From Caballeronia sp. dw_276 (lineage in GTDB: Bacteria > Pseudomonadota > Gammaproteobacteria > Burkholderiales > Burkholderiaceae): a stretch of DNA of 64,000 nt. The first letter of the stretch is position 1, and every line of letters starts with the position of its first letter. The notes under the pieces are model-generated. The model did not search any database and was not told the DNA's origin. It was given only the letters and a program-made list of their open reading frames with translations. The DNA lies in contig NZ_JAAVUV010000012.1 of NCBI RefSeq assembly GCF_018449635.1, forward strand, positions 186,001 to 250,000, written 5' to 3'. The position numbers and the translations under genes are program-made. Positions 8,604 to 17,184 of the stretch are shown here, piece after piece.

Positions 8604-9308
8604 ATGAGCACGCCGCTTACCGTCACCGCGCCGCAATTGCGCCCGCCGCACAGATACATTGCGATAGAAGGGCCGATCGGCGTCGGCAAGACCACGCTCG
8701 CGCGACTGCTCGCGGAACGCTGGTCCATGCGCACGCTCTTCGAACGCCAGCACGAGAATCCGTTTCTGGAGCGGTTTTATCGCGACAACTCGCGTCATGC
8801 GCTCGCCACACAATTGCAGTTTGCGTTGCAGCGCGCGCAACAGGCGCAGGAAATTGGCGCGGCGCTCGTGGGCGGCCCGGGGCATCTCGGGCAATCGGCG
8901 GGCGCGCCGCTCATCACGGATTTCATCACCGAAAAAACCGCGCTCTTCGCGCGCCTTACGCTGCCTGACGACGAATTCCAGCTGTTTCGCGAGGTATCCA
9001 CGCGCTTCAACGCGCCGGCGCCCGCGCCCGATCTCGTGGTGTATTTGCAGGCCAGTCCCGAAGTGCTGTTCGCGCGCATCCAGAAACGCGCGGTGCCCAT
9101 GGAACTGCAAATCCCCGATGCCTACCTGCGCGCCCTCTGCGACGCCTACAATGATTTCTTCTATCACTACGACGCCACGCCGTTATTGACGGTGAACGCC
9201 GAGCATTTGAACCCGCTGGATTCGGACGCCGATCTGGCGCTGCTGGTCGAACGTATCGAAACCATGCGTGGGCGCAAGGAATTCTTTGTCAAGGGCACGT
9301 CACTCTAA
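8604..9308 (+). CDS. Deoxynucleoside kinase (deoxyadenosine/deoxyguanosine kinase family)
   Basis: 234 residues with the P-loop IEGPIGVGKTTLA near residues 20-32, an ERFYRD motif, and the C-terminal YFYHYDATPLLTVNAEHLNP-like region expected in the dNK family. It would phosphorylate purine deoxynucleosides for salvage; the exact specificity is not readable. It sits between folK and panB. The panB start (9367) lies 58 bp after its stop. Confidence 0.9.
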   Translation: MSTPLTVTAPQLRPPHRYIAIEGPIGVGKTTLARLLAERWSMRTLFERQHENPFLERFYRDNSRHALATQLQFALQRAQQAQEIGAALVGGPGHLGQSAGAPLITDFITEKTALFARLTLPDDEFQLFREVSTRFNAPAPAPDLVVYLQASPEVLFARIQKRAVPMELQIPDAYLRALCDAYNDFFYHYDATPLLTVNAEHLNPLDSDADLALLVERIETMRGRKEFFVKGTSL

Positions 9309-9366
9309 GTCCGTCCGGGCGGCGCGCCAGCGTGCCGTCTCTTATCTTGTCGATGTGGAAATTGCC

Positions 9367-10182
9367 ATGGCGTATTTGCAGGAAACCAGCCGCACCGCGA
9401 TCACCGTCCCGAAGCTCCGGACAATGCGCGAAGCCGGCGAAAAGATCACGATGCTCACGTGTTACGACGCGAGTTTTTCCGCGCTGCTCGATCGCGCGGG
9501 CGTTGACGTGATGCTGATCGGCGATTCGCTCGGCAACGTGCTGCAGGGGCATGGCACGACTTTGCCCGTGACCCTCGATGACATCGCGTATCACACGGCG
9601 GCTGTCGCGCGCGGGAACAAGAACGCGCTGGTCGTGGCGGACATGCCGTTCGGCACAGTTGGCTCACGCGAAGAGACTTACGCGAACGCCGTGAAGCTGA
9701 TGCGTGCGGGCGCGCAGATGGTCAAGATCGAAGGCGGGGAATGGTCGGCGGAGATCGTGCGATTTCTGGTGGATCGATCGATTCCGGTGTGCGGCCACGT
9801 TGGGCTGACGCCGCAATCCGTGCATGCATTTGGCGGCTTCAAGGTGCAAGGAAAAACCGATGCCGGCGCCGAGCAAATGCGCCGCGATGCGTTGGCATTT
9901 CAGGGAGCTGGCGCGCAATTGCTGGTAATCGAGGCAGTGCCTACGCTGCTTGCGCGCGAGGTGACGGAACAGTTGGTCATCCCAACGATCGGCATTGGCG
10001 CGGGCATCGATTGCTCGGGGCAAGTGCTCGTGCTGCACGACATGCTCGGGATCTTCCCCGGCAAGCGGCCGCGTTTCGTCAAGGATTTCATGCAAGGGCA
10101 GCCGAGCATTTTCGCGGCTGTGGAAGCGTATGTTCAGGCCGTGAAGGAGAAGAGTTTCCCCGGGCCGGAACACACGTTTTAA
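9367..10182 (+). CDS. panB: 3-methyl-2-oxobutanoate hydroxymethyltransferase
   Basis: First committed step of pantothenate synthesis: adds hydroxymethyl from methylene-THF to ketoisovalerate. Motifs: LTCYDASFSALLDRAGVDVMLIGDSLGN, metal-binding DMPFGT, KIEGG, and QLLVIEAVP with the catalytic Glu. The ATG at 9367 gives 271 residues, the normal length; the open frame back to 9268 overlaps the kinase gene and lacks homology. No panC is adjacent. Convergent with pabBC, with only 6 bp between stops. Confidence 0.96.
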   Translation: MAYLQETSRTAITVPKLRTMREAGEKITMLTCYDASFSALLDRAGVDVMLIGDSLGNVLQGHGTTLPVTLDDIAYHTAAVARGNKNALVVADMPFGTVGSREETYANAVKLMRAGAQMVKIEGGEWSAEIVRFLVDRSIPVCGHVGLTPQSVHAFGGFKVQGKTDAGAEQMRRDALAFQGAGAQLLVIEAVPTLLAREVTEQLVIPTIGIGAGIDCSGQVLVLHDMLGIFPGKRPRFVKDFMQGQPSIFAAVEAYVQAVKEKSFPGPEHTF

Positions 10183-10188
10183 AGGGTT

Positions 10189-11976
10189 TTAGCGCTTACG
10201 CTCGAGGCGCGCGGCCACCGCGCCGCGTAGCGCGTTGCAGATCATCAGCGCTTCCGCGCGGTTCAAATCGTCAAGGGTCAACACGCGTTCTTCGGCTTCG
10301 AGTTCTTCGATCAACACACCGCGCATCACGCCCGGCAACAATCCCGTGTTGAGCGGCGGCGTTTTCCAGCGGCCATCGAGCTTCAAAAACACATTCGATC
10401 GGCCGCCTTCCGTAAGTTCTCCGCGCTCGTTGAAGAACAACATGTCGAACGCGCCTTGCGCTTCGGCCTCGTGCCAGGCGCGGTCGTAATCTTCGCGCGA
10501 TGTGGTCTTGTGCAAAAGCAACGGATCATCGGAAGACCGCGGCGAGAAGCCATGTTCCGATGCCAGCAACACGCTCACCACCGGCTCAGGCAACGGCATG
10601 AGCCGCGCGCTTGTCACATTGATTTCGCCGCTTTTCGCCAGCGCGATTCTCAGCCGGTGCGGCACGTTGGTTTCGAACGCGGCGCAAGTTTCATCGATAC
10701 GCAGTTGCAGCAGCTTATGGTCGAGCGGAAACCCGCACCACTCGGCGCTCGACGCCAACCTGGCCAAATGCCGGTCCCAGTAGCGAATCCCTTCTTCTTT
10801 GGTCGCGAACGTGGTTTCGAAGAGCTGGAAACCGGGATCGGAGCCTGTCAGGAATCGCGCTTTCAATTGACACTCCTCGAATTCATCGGTGGCGACGCTG
10901 TCCAGCACGATCCCCGCGCCGACACCCATCTTCCCGCGGCCAAGCTCGATTTCGAGCGTGCGAATCGGCACCGATAAACAAAAATCATCGCGCTCGTCCA
11001 GCCAGCCGATAGCGCCCGTGTAAATGCCGCGCGGCGTGCTTTCGAGCGCATCGATCAACTGCATCGTCTTGTGTTTCGGCGCGCCCGTGATCGATCCGCA
11101 CGGCAACAAGGCGCGCAGGATATCGGCGAACGTTATGTAGGGACGCAAGCGCGCCTCGACCGTCGATGTCATCTGCCACACCGACTTGTACGCCTCCACC
11201 GAGAAAAGATGGGGCACCCGGACGCTTCCCGTGACCGCCACGCGAGACATGTCGTTGCGCAACAAATCGACGATCATCACGTTTTCCGCGCGATTTTTCG
11301 GATCGTCGCGCAGCCATGCGGGGTCCGCGCTGCGCGGCGCGGTGCCTTTCATCGGCCGCGCGCGAAGTGCATCGCCGTCACGCTCGATAAACAACTCCGG
11401 CGAGCATGACAATACGTCACGGCCATCGGGCATTGCGATCAACGCACCGTAGCGCACCGGCTGCCGCTCCCTCAGCCTTCGGTACAACGCAAGCGCCGAG
11501 CCGAATACATCGAAGGCGAGACGGAACGTGTAATTGATTTGATACGAGTCGCCGGCTTGCAACGCTTCCTGCACGCCGGCGATGGCCTGCCCGAACGCAT
11601 CGGGCGTGACGCTCGACTCGATGTTCGCCACCCCCGCCACCGATGGCCGCTCGGCCGAGCCGTTGTCGTTTTCGGCGAGCCACTGGTCGGCCTCTTCCCG
11701 CGACAACATCGTGCACTCACGAAACAACAAAAAGCGCAGCGCGGCATTGCCGGGCTGCGCCAACTGAAGGTTGCGGCCGAATTCATAATCCGCCAGCACG
11801 ACCGCGTGCAAGCCGTCGCGCAGGTCTTGCCGCACGCTCAGACACACGTGGTCCAGCTGCGCAGCGTCGTGGCACGACCTTTCGCGCACGAAGCCGGCGT
11901 AAAGGCGACTCGACCGCCTTTCGGCGGTCGAGTCGCAATCGTCGAGCAGCGCAAAAACCTCGCTGCGTTGCTGCAT
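10189..11976 (-). CDS. pabBC: Fused aminodeoxychorismate synthase component I / aminodeoxychorismate lyase
   Basis: 595 residues made of two enzymes. Residues from about 100 to 365 are a chorismate-binding (PabB) domain: SYQINYTFR, CSPELFIE, RPMKGTAPR, DLLRNDMSRVA, and the CGSITGAPKHKTMQLID catalytic segment. Residues from about 370 to 590 are a class IV aminotransferase-like PabC lyase domain (FETTFAT, MLFFNERGELTEGGRSNVF with the lyase signature). Together they turn chorismate plus ammonia into p-aminobenzoate for folate; a glutaminase partner (PabA) would be elsewhere. It begins 10 bp after the dnaJ stop on the same strand, so it may be read through from the heat-shock block. The first 30 codons hold a perfect hairpin (11905-11936). 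Confidence 0.94.
   Translation of the reverse strand: MQQRSEVFALLDDCDSTAERRSSRLYAGFVRERSCHDAAQLDHVCLSVRQDLRDGLHAVVLADYEFGRNLQLAQPGNAALRFLLFRECTMLSREEADQWLAENDNGSAERPSVAGVANIESSVTPDAFGQAIAGVQEALQAGDSYQINYTFRLAFDVFGSALALYRRLRERQPVRYGALIAMPDGRDVLSCSPELFIERDGDALRARPMKGTAPRSADPAWLRDDPKNRAENVMIVDLLRNDMSRVAVTGSVRVPHLFSVEAYKSVWQMTSTVEARLRPYITFADILRALLPCGSITGAPKHKTMQLIDALESTPRGIYTGAIGWLDERDDFCLSVPIRTLEIELGRGKMGVGAGIVLDSVATDEFEECQLKARFLTGSDPGFQLFETTFATKEEGIRYWDRHLARLASSAEWCGFPLDHKLLQLRIDETCAAFETNVPHRLRIALAKSGEINVTSARLMPLPEPVVSVLLASEHGFSPRSSDDPLLLHKTTSREDYDRAWHEAEAQGAFDMLFFNERGELTEGGRSNVFLKLDGRWKTPPLNTGLLPGVMRGVLIEELEAEERVLTLDDLNRAEALMICNALRGAVAARLERKR
11905..11936 (-). repeat. Perfect 14-bp hairpin with GAAA loop in pabBC codons 14-24
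   Basis: On the minus strand GCGACTCGACCGCC-GAAA-GGCGGTCGAGTCGC: 14 uninterrupted base pairs closed by a GNRA tetraloop. It is inside the coding sequence (peptide CDSTAERRSSR) about 40-70 nt after the start codon and just downstream of dnaJ. No T-run follows, so it is not a standard terminator. Confidence 0.75.
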
Positions 11977-11986
11977 GGTCAGTGCC

Positions 11987-13129
11987 TCAATCGAAGAAAC
12001 TCTTCACCCGATCGAACCAGCTCTTGCTTTGCGGACTATGGCGCGAGCCGCCTTCGGTCAACGAACGTTCGAACTGCTTGAGCAGGTCGCGCTGCTGATC
12101 CGTGAGCTTGACCGGCGTTTCGACCTGCACATGCACATATAGGTCCCCGGCGATACTCGAACGCAATCCCTTGATACCCTTGCTGCGCAGCCGGAACGTC
12201 TTGCCCGACTGAGTTCCTTCCGGCACGGTAAAGCTCGCACGACCGGCCAGCGTCGGCACTTCGATCTCGCCGCCGAGCGCCGCCGTGGTGAAGGGAATCG
12301 GCATCTGGCAATGAAGGTCGTCGCCGTCGCGCTCGAACACCGAGTGCTGCTTGATATGAATCTCGACGTACAAATCGCCGCTCGGACCGCCGTTGATGCC
12401 CGGCTCGCCATTACCCGACGAACGAATCCGCATGCCGTCGTCAATACCCGCCGGAATCTTCACTTCCAGGGTCTTCGTTTCCTTCACCTTGCCCGCGCCG
12501 TGGCAATGACCGCACGGCTCAGGAATGAAGGTGCCGGTGCCGTGACACTTCGGGCACGTCTGCTGGATGCTGAAAAAGCCCTGCGACATCCGCACAGTGC
12601 CTTGTCCGTGACACGTCGGACAGGTTTCCGGCTTCGTGCCGGCTTTCGCGCCCGAGCCCTTGCAGATCTCGCAATTGACCCAGCTCGGCACGCGAATCTG
12701 CGTGTCGTAGCCGTGCGCCGCCTGCTCCAGCGAAATTTCCATGCTGTAGCGCAGATCCGCGCCGCGATAAACCTGCGGTCCCGCGCGCCCGCGTGCAGCA
12801 CCTGCTCCGCCGCCGGCCGCCTGGCCAAAGATGTCGCCGAAGATATCGCCGAAAGCATCGGCAAATCCACCGAATCCCTGCTGGCCTGCACCGGCCATGT
12901 TTGGATCGACGCCTGCGTGCCCGTACTGATCGTACGCCGCGCGCTTTTGCGGATCCGAGAGCATTTCGTAGGCCTCTTTGACCTCCTTGAAACGCTCTTC
13001 CGCATCCTTGCTATCCGGATTGCGGTCGGGGTGATGCTTCATCGCAAGCTTGCGATACGCCTTCTTGATTTCGTCGTCGCTCGCGTTCTTCGCGACGCCC
13101 ATAACCTCGTAGTAATCCCGTTTCGCCAT
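11987..13129 (-). CDS. dnaJ: Chaperone protein DnaJ (Hsp40)
   Basis: 380 residues in canonical order: J domain (residues 1-70) with MKHHPDRNPD containing the HPD motif that triggers DnaK ATPase, a Gly/Phe-rich linker, and a zinc-binding domain with four CxxCxGxG repeats (CEICKGSG, CPTCHGQG, CPKCHGTG, CGHCHGAG), then the substrate-binding C-terminal beta domains. Works with DnaK and GrpE. It lies about 290 bp downstream of dnaK, with an intrinsic terminator-like hairpin in between. Confidence 0.98.
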   Translation of the reverse strand: MAKRDYYEVMGVAKNASDDEIKKAYRKLAMKHHPDRNPDSKDAEERFKEVKEAYEMLSDPQKRAAYDQYGHAGVDPNMAGAGQQGFGGFADAFGDIFGDIFGQAAGGGAGAARGRAGPQVYRGADLRYSMEISLEQAAHGYDTQIRVPSWVNCEICKGSGAKAGTKPETCPTCHGQGTVRMSQGFFSIQQTCPKCHGTGTFIPEPCGHCHGAGKVKETKTLEVKIPAGIDDGMRIRSSGNGEPGINGGPSGDLYVEIHIKQHSVFERDGDDLHCQMPIPFTTAALGGEIEVPTLAGRASFTVPEGTQSGKTFRLRSKGIKGLRSSIAGDLYVHVQVETPVKLTDQQRDLLKQFERSLTEGGSRHSPQSKSWFDRVKSFFD

Positions 13130-13263
13130 ATCGGTTCAGCGCCACCGTGCCCGATCTTTTCGATCAAGCCGACAGCTCCCTCTTGGATGCCTGGAGTCTT
13201 GCGACTCATGTGATTTGTCGACGCCCCGCCTTTGTATTACTCGTACAAAGCGCAGCGCCCTCT

Positions 13264-13306
13264 AAAAAACAACGTGCCCGGGGAGCCATTTGGCTCGCCA
13301 GGCGCG
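13264..13306 (-). terminator. Rho-independent terminator-like hairpin between dnaK and dnaJ
   Basis: Read on the minus strand: a GC-rich stem (CGCGCCTGGCGAGCC / GGCTCCCCGGGCACG with few mismatches, AAAT loop) followed by TTGTTTTTT at 13272-13264. Short arms GTACAAAG/CTTTGTAC also flank the structure. The rest of 13130-13420 holds no gene. Expected to lower dnaJ transcription relative to dnaK. Confidence 0.7.
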
Positions 13307-13420
13307 TTCTTTGTACTTGCGCTCAAGTTCTCGCAAGCCATCTTTCATCGCGATCCCGCACGAAGCCGCACGGGACCGGTTCAACCTTCGCCGATGACAC
13401 GCTTGCGCGGTTCAATCGAC

Positions 13421-15376
13421 TTAGTCCTTCTTCACTTCCTTGAAGTCGGCATCGACAACATCGTCGTGCTGCTCCGGCGCTGCCTGCGCACCCGGGCCGC
13501 CTGCGCCCGCCGCACCTGCCGCCGCGCCCGCTGCACCTTGCGCTGCAGCCATGTCGGCATACATCTTCTCACCAAGTTTCTGCGACGCAGTGGACAGCGT
13601 TTCAATTTTCGCGTCGATCGCAGCCTTGTCGCTCGCCGTGCTCTTGAGCGCTTCTTCAAGATCCTTCAACGCCGCTTCGATCTGTTCCTTCTCAGCCGCT
13701 TCGATCTTGTCGCCGTACTCAGCCACGGCTTTCTTCGTGCTGTGCACCAGCGCGTCGCCCTGATTGCGCGAGTCCGCAAGTTCACGCAAACGATGATCTT
13801 CGTCAGCATTTGCTTCAGCGTCCTTCACCATCTTGTCGATCTCAGCGTCAGACAGGCCCGAGTTCGCCTTGATGACGATCTTGTTTTCCTTGCCGGTCGC
13901 CTTGTCCTTCGCGCCGACGTGGAGAATGCCGTTCGCGTCGATGTCGAAGCTCACTTCAATCTGCGGCGTGCCGCGTGCTGCCGGCGGAATACCTTCGAGG
14001 TTGAACTCGCCCAGCAGCTTGTTGCCTGCCGCCATTTCGCGTTCGCCCTGAAACACCTTGATGGTCACGGCGCTCTGGTTGTCGTCGGCCGTCGAATAGA
14101 CTTGTGCGTGCTTGGTCGGGATGGTCGTGTTCTTGTTGATCATCTTCGTCATCACGCCGCCGAGCGTTTCAATACCCAGCGACAACGGCGTCACGTCCAG
14201 CAGCAGCACGTCCTTGCGATCGCCCGACAGAACCTGGCCTTGAATCGCGGCGCCCACAGCCACGGCTTCGTCCGGGTTCACGTCGCGACGCGGATCCTTG
14301 CCGAAGAATTCCTTCACTTTTTCCTGCACCTTCGGCATACGCGTCATGCCGCCGACCAGGATGATGTCGTCGATATCGCCGACCTTCACGCCTGCGTCCT
14401 TGATAGCGACACGGCACGGTTCCATGGTGCGCTCGATCAGTTCCTCGACCAGCGACTCCAGCTTCGCACGCGTAATTTTCAGGTTCAAGTGCTTCGGACC
14501 CGACGCGTCAGCCGTGATGTACGGCAAGTTGATTTCGGTTTGAGCCGCCGACGACAACTCGATCTTCGCCTTTTCCGCCGCTTCCTTCAGGCGTTGCAGC
14601 GCGAGCACGTCCTTCGACAGGTCGACGCCCTGTTCCTTCTTGAACTCGCCAATGATGTAGTCGATGATGCGCTGGTCGAAGTCTTCACCGCCCAGGAACG
14701 TGTCGCCGTTCGTGGAGAGCACTTCGAATTGCTTTTCACCGTCAACGTCGGCGATTTCGATGATCGACACGTCGAACGTGCCACCACCCAAGTCGTACAC
14801 GGCAATCTTGCGATCGCCCTTTTCGTTCTTGTCCAGGCCGAATGCCAGTGCGGCTGCGGTCGGCTCGTTGATGATCCGCTTCACTTCCAGGCCAGCAATG
14901 CGGCCGGCATCTTTCGTGGCCTGACGCTGGCTGTCGTTGAAATAAGCCGGAACCGTGATGACGGCTTCCGTCACTTCTTCGCCGAGGTAGTCTTCAGCGG
15001 TCTTCTTCATCTTGCGCAGCACTTCAGCCGAGATTTGCGGCGGTGCCAGCTTTTGATCGCGGGCTTCGACCCAGGCGTCGCCGTTGTCGGCGCGCACGAT
15101 CTTGTAGGGCATCAACCCGATGTCCTTCTGCACTTCTTTTTCGTCGAAACGACGGCCGATCAGCCGCTTGACTGCGTACAGCGTGTTCCGCGGATTCGTC
15201 ACCGACTGGCGCTTCGCCGGCGCACCAACGAGGATTTCGTTGTCGTCAACATAAGCAATGATCGACGGCGTGGTACGCGTACCTTCCGCGTTTTCGATCA
15301 CTTTGACGGTGTTGCCTTCCATGATCGCCACGCACGAATTCGTCGTGCCCAGATCGATACCAATGATTCTGCCCAT
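13421..15376 (-). CDS. dnaK: Chaperone protein DnaK (Hsp70)
   Basis: 651 residues. N-terminal ATPase begins GRIIGIDLGTTNSCVA, with VITVPAYFNDSQRQATKDAG, DLGGGTFDVSI and ILVGGMTRMP; the substrate-binding domain contains DVTPLSLGIETLGGVMT; the helical lid ends in an Ala/Gly-rich stretch and DDVVDADFKEVKKD. I chose ATG 15376 because AGGAGAG (15385-15391) is 8 bp upstream; the in-frame ATG at 15385 overlaps that ribosome binding site. A sigma-32-like promoter lies at 15483-15510. Confidence 0.99.
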   Translation of the reverse strand: MGRIIGIDLGTTNSCVAIMEGNTVKVIENAEGTRTTPSIIAYVDDNEILVGAPAKRQSVTNPRNTLYAVKRLIGRRFDEKEVQKDIGLMPYKIVRADNGDAWVEARDQKLAPPQISAEVLRKMKKTAEDYLGEEVTEAVITVPAYFNDSQRQATKDAGRIAGLEVKRIINEPTAAALAFGLDKNEKGDRKIAVYDLGGGTFDVSIIEIADVDGEKQFEVLSTNGDTFLGGEDFDQRIIDYIIGEFKKEQGVDLSKDVLALQRLKEAAEKAKIELSSAAQTEINLPYITADASGPKHLNLKITRAKLESLVEELIERTMEPCRVAIKDAGVKVGDIDDIILVGGMTRMPKVQEKVKEFFGKDPRRDVNPDEAVAVGAAIQGQVLSGDRKDVLLLDVTPLSLGIETLGGVMTKMINKNTTIPTKHAQVYSTADDNQSAVTIKVFQGEREMAAGNKLLGEFNLEGIPPAARGTPQIEVSFDIDANGILHVGAKDKATGKENKIVIKANSGLSDAEIDKMVKDAEANADEDHRLRELADSRNQGDALVHSTKKAVAEYGDKIEAAEKEQIEAALKDLEEALKSTASDKAAIDAKIETLSTASQKLGEKMYADMAAAQGAAGAAAGAAGAGGPGAQAAPEQHDDVVDADFKEVKKD

Positions 15377-15482
15377 TTTTATCACTCTCCTGACTTTGAT
15401 CGCAGCGCATCCAGTTTTGCGTTTTCGACGTGTTTATCGTTCAAAAACGCTCTCGGATGCCCAAAATTTAACCCTGTACGCC

Positions 15483-15510
15483 AAATAAGAGCGTTCGCAT
15501 CGTTTTCAAG
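15483..15510 (-). promoter_or_regulatory. Sigma-32-type promoter of dnaK
   Basis: Minus strand CTTGAAA (15510-15504) is a perfect heat-shock -35; after 13 bp comes TCTTATTT (15490-15483), a partial match to CCCCATNT. It lies about 110 bp before the dnaK ATG. Spacing is identical to the candidate in front of grpE. Confidence 0.65.
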
Positions 15511-15573
15511 ACCAAAAACCGATGCAACCTCGATTTTTTTCTGCCCGCCTGCAACTTTTCTTGAGTGACCGGC

Positions 15574-15969
15574 TCACGCCTTCGCGTCGAGCACCTGGAT
15601 CTTTCCCCGGGCGGCTGCCACGGCGGCTTCAAACTGACCGAATCCATGCCAGCCGGTCGCGCGCCCAAGCCGCTTTCCCCGGTAAAAGAAGAACCACGTT
15701 GGGACGCCATGCAGCATGAAACGCCGCCCAAGATCCCGATGCTCGTAAACATTGCTGTGAAACCACTTCAGGCCGAGCGCCCGGATTTCGTCGGGCTTGG
15801 CGAGCATCGCTTTTTTCGCAATCTCGCAGTTGAAGCACTCGAAACCCCAGAAAAACACGACGGCCAATTCGCCGCCCGCCGACTCCAGGCCGGAATCGAA
15901 CGTCTCGGCGCTCAATTCCTGCATGTCGAAAACGGAAAATGCTGTGGCGTCGACTGGGATATTGGCCAT
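15574..15969 (-). CDS. Thioredoxin-family protein
   Basis: 131 residues with a thioredoxin fold: VVFFWGFECFNCEIAKKAM contains a CxxC active site as C-F-N-C instead of the usual CGPC, and GVPTWFFFYRG holds the cis-proline. No signal peptide is visible, so it is probably cytoplasmic. It lies between grpE (26 bp upstream) and dnaK on the same strand and is likely co-transcribed with grpE. The same protein between grpE and dnaK is a recurring feature in Burkholderiaceae; its redox partner is unknown. Confidence 0.88.
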   Translation of the reverse strand: MANIPVDATAFSVFDMQELSAETFDSGLESAGGELAVVFFWGFECFNCEIAKKAMLAKPDEIRALGLKWFHSNVYEHRDLGRRFMLHGVPTWFFFYRGKRLGRATGWHGFGQFEAAVAAARGKIQVLDAKA

Positions 15970-15995
15970 GAGATCGGCAGCTTCAGCCTGACCGG

Positions 15996-16568
15996 TTACT
16001 TCGGCGCGGCGACGGTTACAAGCGCCGGCCGCAGAACGCGGTCCGCGATTACATAGCCTTTTTGCAGCACCGTGACGACGGTGTTCGCTTCCTGATCGGC
16101 CGGGACCATCGAAATAGCCTGATGACGATGCGGGTCGAATTTCTCGCCTACCGGATTGACCTCGACCACGCGCCCTTTTTCCAGCGCGCCAGTCAGCTGG
16201 CGCAGCGTCAGCTCGACGCCCTCGCGCACTTTCGCAAGATCGGTCGACGAGTGCGCAAGCGCGGCTTCCAGACTGTCGAGCACCGGCAGCAGGTTTTCCG
16301 CAAAGTTTTCGATAGCGAACTTGTGCGTCTTCTGCACGTCTTCCTGCGCCCGACGACGGACATTTTCCGTTTCGGCCTTCGCGCGCAGAAACTCTTCCTG
16401 CAGCGCCGCGACCTTGGCCTGCGCTTCAGCGAGCAAGGCCTCGGTTTCGTTGACGTCGACGGGACCCGCTGCTGCGTCAAGCGCGTCTGGCTGCTGGTAG
16501 TGCTGAGCCGCCGTTTCGTCGGCGGGCGTGGGGTTCTGGCTCGCGGAGTTGTCTTGCGTGTTTTCCAT
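15996..16568 (-). CDS. grpE: Nucleotide exchange factor GrpE
   Basis: 190 residues: acidic, disordered N-terminus, a long coiled-coil (about residues 40-110, including LRAKAETENVRRRAQEDVQK), and the C-terminal beta domain with FDPHRHQAISM and VVTVLQKGYVIADRVLRPALVTVA, the GrpE signature. It releases ADP from DnaK. The ATG at 16568 starts MENTQDNSAS; the open frame up to 16745 is leader sequence. Confidence 0.97.
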   Translation of the reverse strand: MENTQDNSASQNPTPADETAAQHYQQPDALDAAAGPVDVNETEALLAEAQAKVAALQEEFLRAKAETENVRRRAQEDVQKTHKFAIENFAENLLPVLDSLEAALAHSSTDLAKVREGVELTLRQLTGALEKGRVVEVNPVGEKFDPHRHQAISMVPADQEANTVVTVLQKGYVIADRVLRPALVTVAAPK

Positions 16569-17022
16569 GTCGCTTGAGATTTTGCTAAAGATGAAAACGG
16601 ATGAAATCGAAAGCACCGTTGCGGTTTCGACCCATCGGAAAGCTGCAGATGATACCCGCCATGCCAACGTTGTTAAAACACAACTGAAGCAACTGCAGGT
16701 AATGCGATGAATCGAGGAACGCCGGTGCCTGCCCTGGGAACACACTTGAGGCTGGCATCAGCGTTTTCAAGGGGTTGCACGCGGTATTCGGCGTTGTTTC
16801 TACAGTCCGGAAACGGCCCGTTACAACCATTTTCCGCCGGTCATCAGATTCAGATTGAGCCCGACGATTGCGTCACCTACACTTCGAACATGTCTTCGGA
16901 AGCACTAGTTAACCCTAATCTTACGAAAGCCAGATTCCAAGTCTTTTTGATCGCTGAAGTCAGCTGTTGAGCCAACGTCAGCGCCCGATTTTTCGAGCAG
17001 TTGCGTTGCCATGAGGAGTGCC
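16569..17022. other. 454-bp intergenic stretch upstream of grpE
   Basis: Holds the candidate heat-shock promoter at 16744-16771 and a 5' leader of roughly 170 nt for grpE. No gene is supported; ORFs reading here have no domain, ribosome binding site or typical codon bias. Confidence 0.5.
16744..16771 (-). promoter_or_regulatory. Sigma-32-type promoter of grpE
   Basis: Minus strand CTTGAAA (16771-16765), 13-bp spacer, then CCTCAAGT (16751-16744) against the CCCCATNT consensus. It gives a long untranslated leader to the ATG at 16568. Same -35 and spacing as the dnaK candidate. Confidence 0.55.
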
Positions 17023-17184
17023 ATGAAACTGACCTTTGCTATTGCGGTGGTCGCATTGGTACTCGTTGGCGGCACAACGACCATTTGCATGTCGGGCGCG
17101 GTGAACGAACACAACGTCGAGTATGGCGGCGTGTCCGCCACCATGGAAAGCCTGTTCAGTCAGCACCTGAAAGTTTGTCGATGA
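17023..17184 (+). CDS. Small exported or membrane-anchored protein (53 aa), unknown function
   Basis: ATG preceded by GAGGAG at 17013-17018. The product starts MKLTFAIAVVALVLVGGTTT, a typical signal-peptide or single-membrane-helix N-terminus (Lys followed by a hydrophobic core), then a short polar tail with two Cys overall and no known motif. Its last 29 bp overlap the 3' end of hslR on the opposite strand. Function unknown; confidence rests on the ribosome binding site and signal-like sequence only. Confidence 0.5.
   Translation: MKLTFAIAVVALVLVGGTTTICMSGAVNEHNVEYGGVSATMESLFSQHLKVCR

Noticed and set aside
13232..15568. 778-codon open frame opposite dnaK
   Set aside because: Antisense artefact of dnaK codon usage; rich in His, Arg, Val and Phe with no recognisable domain.
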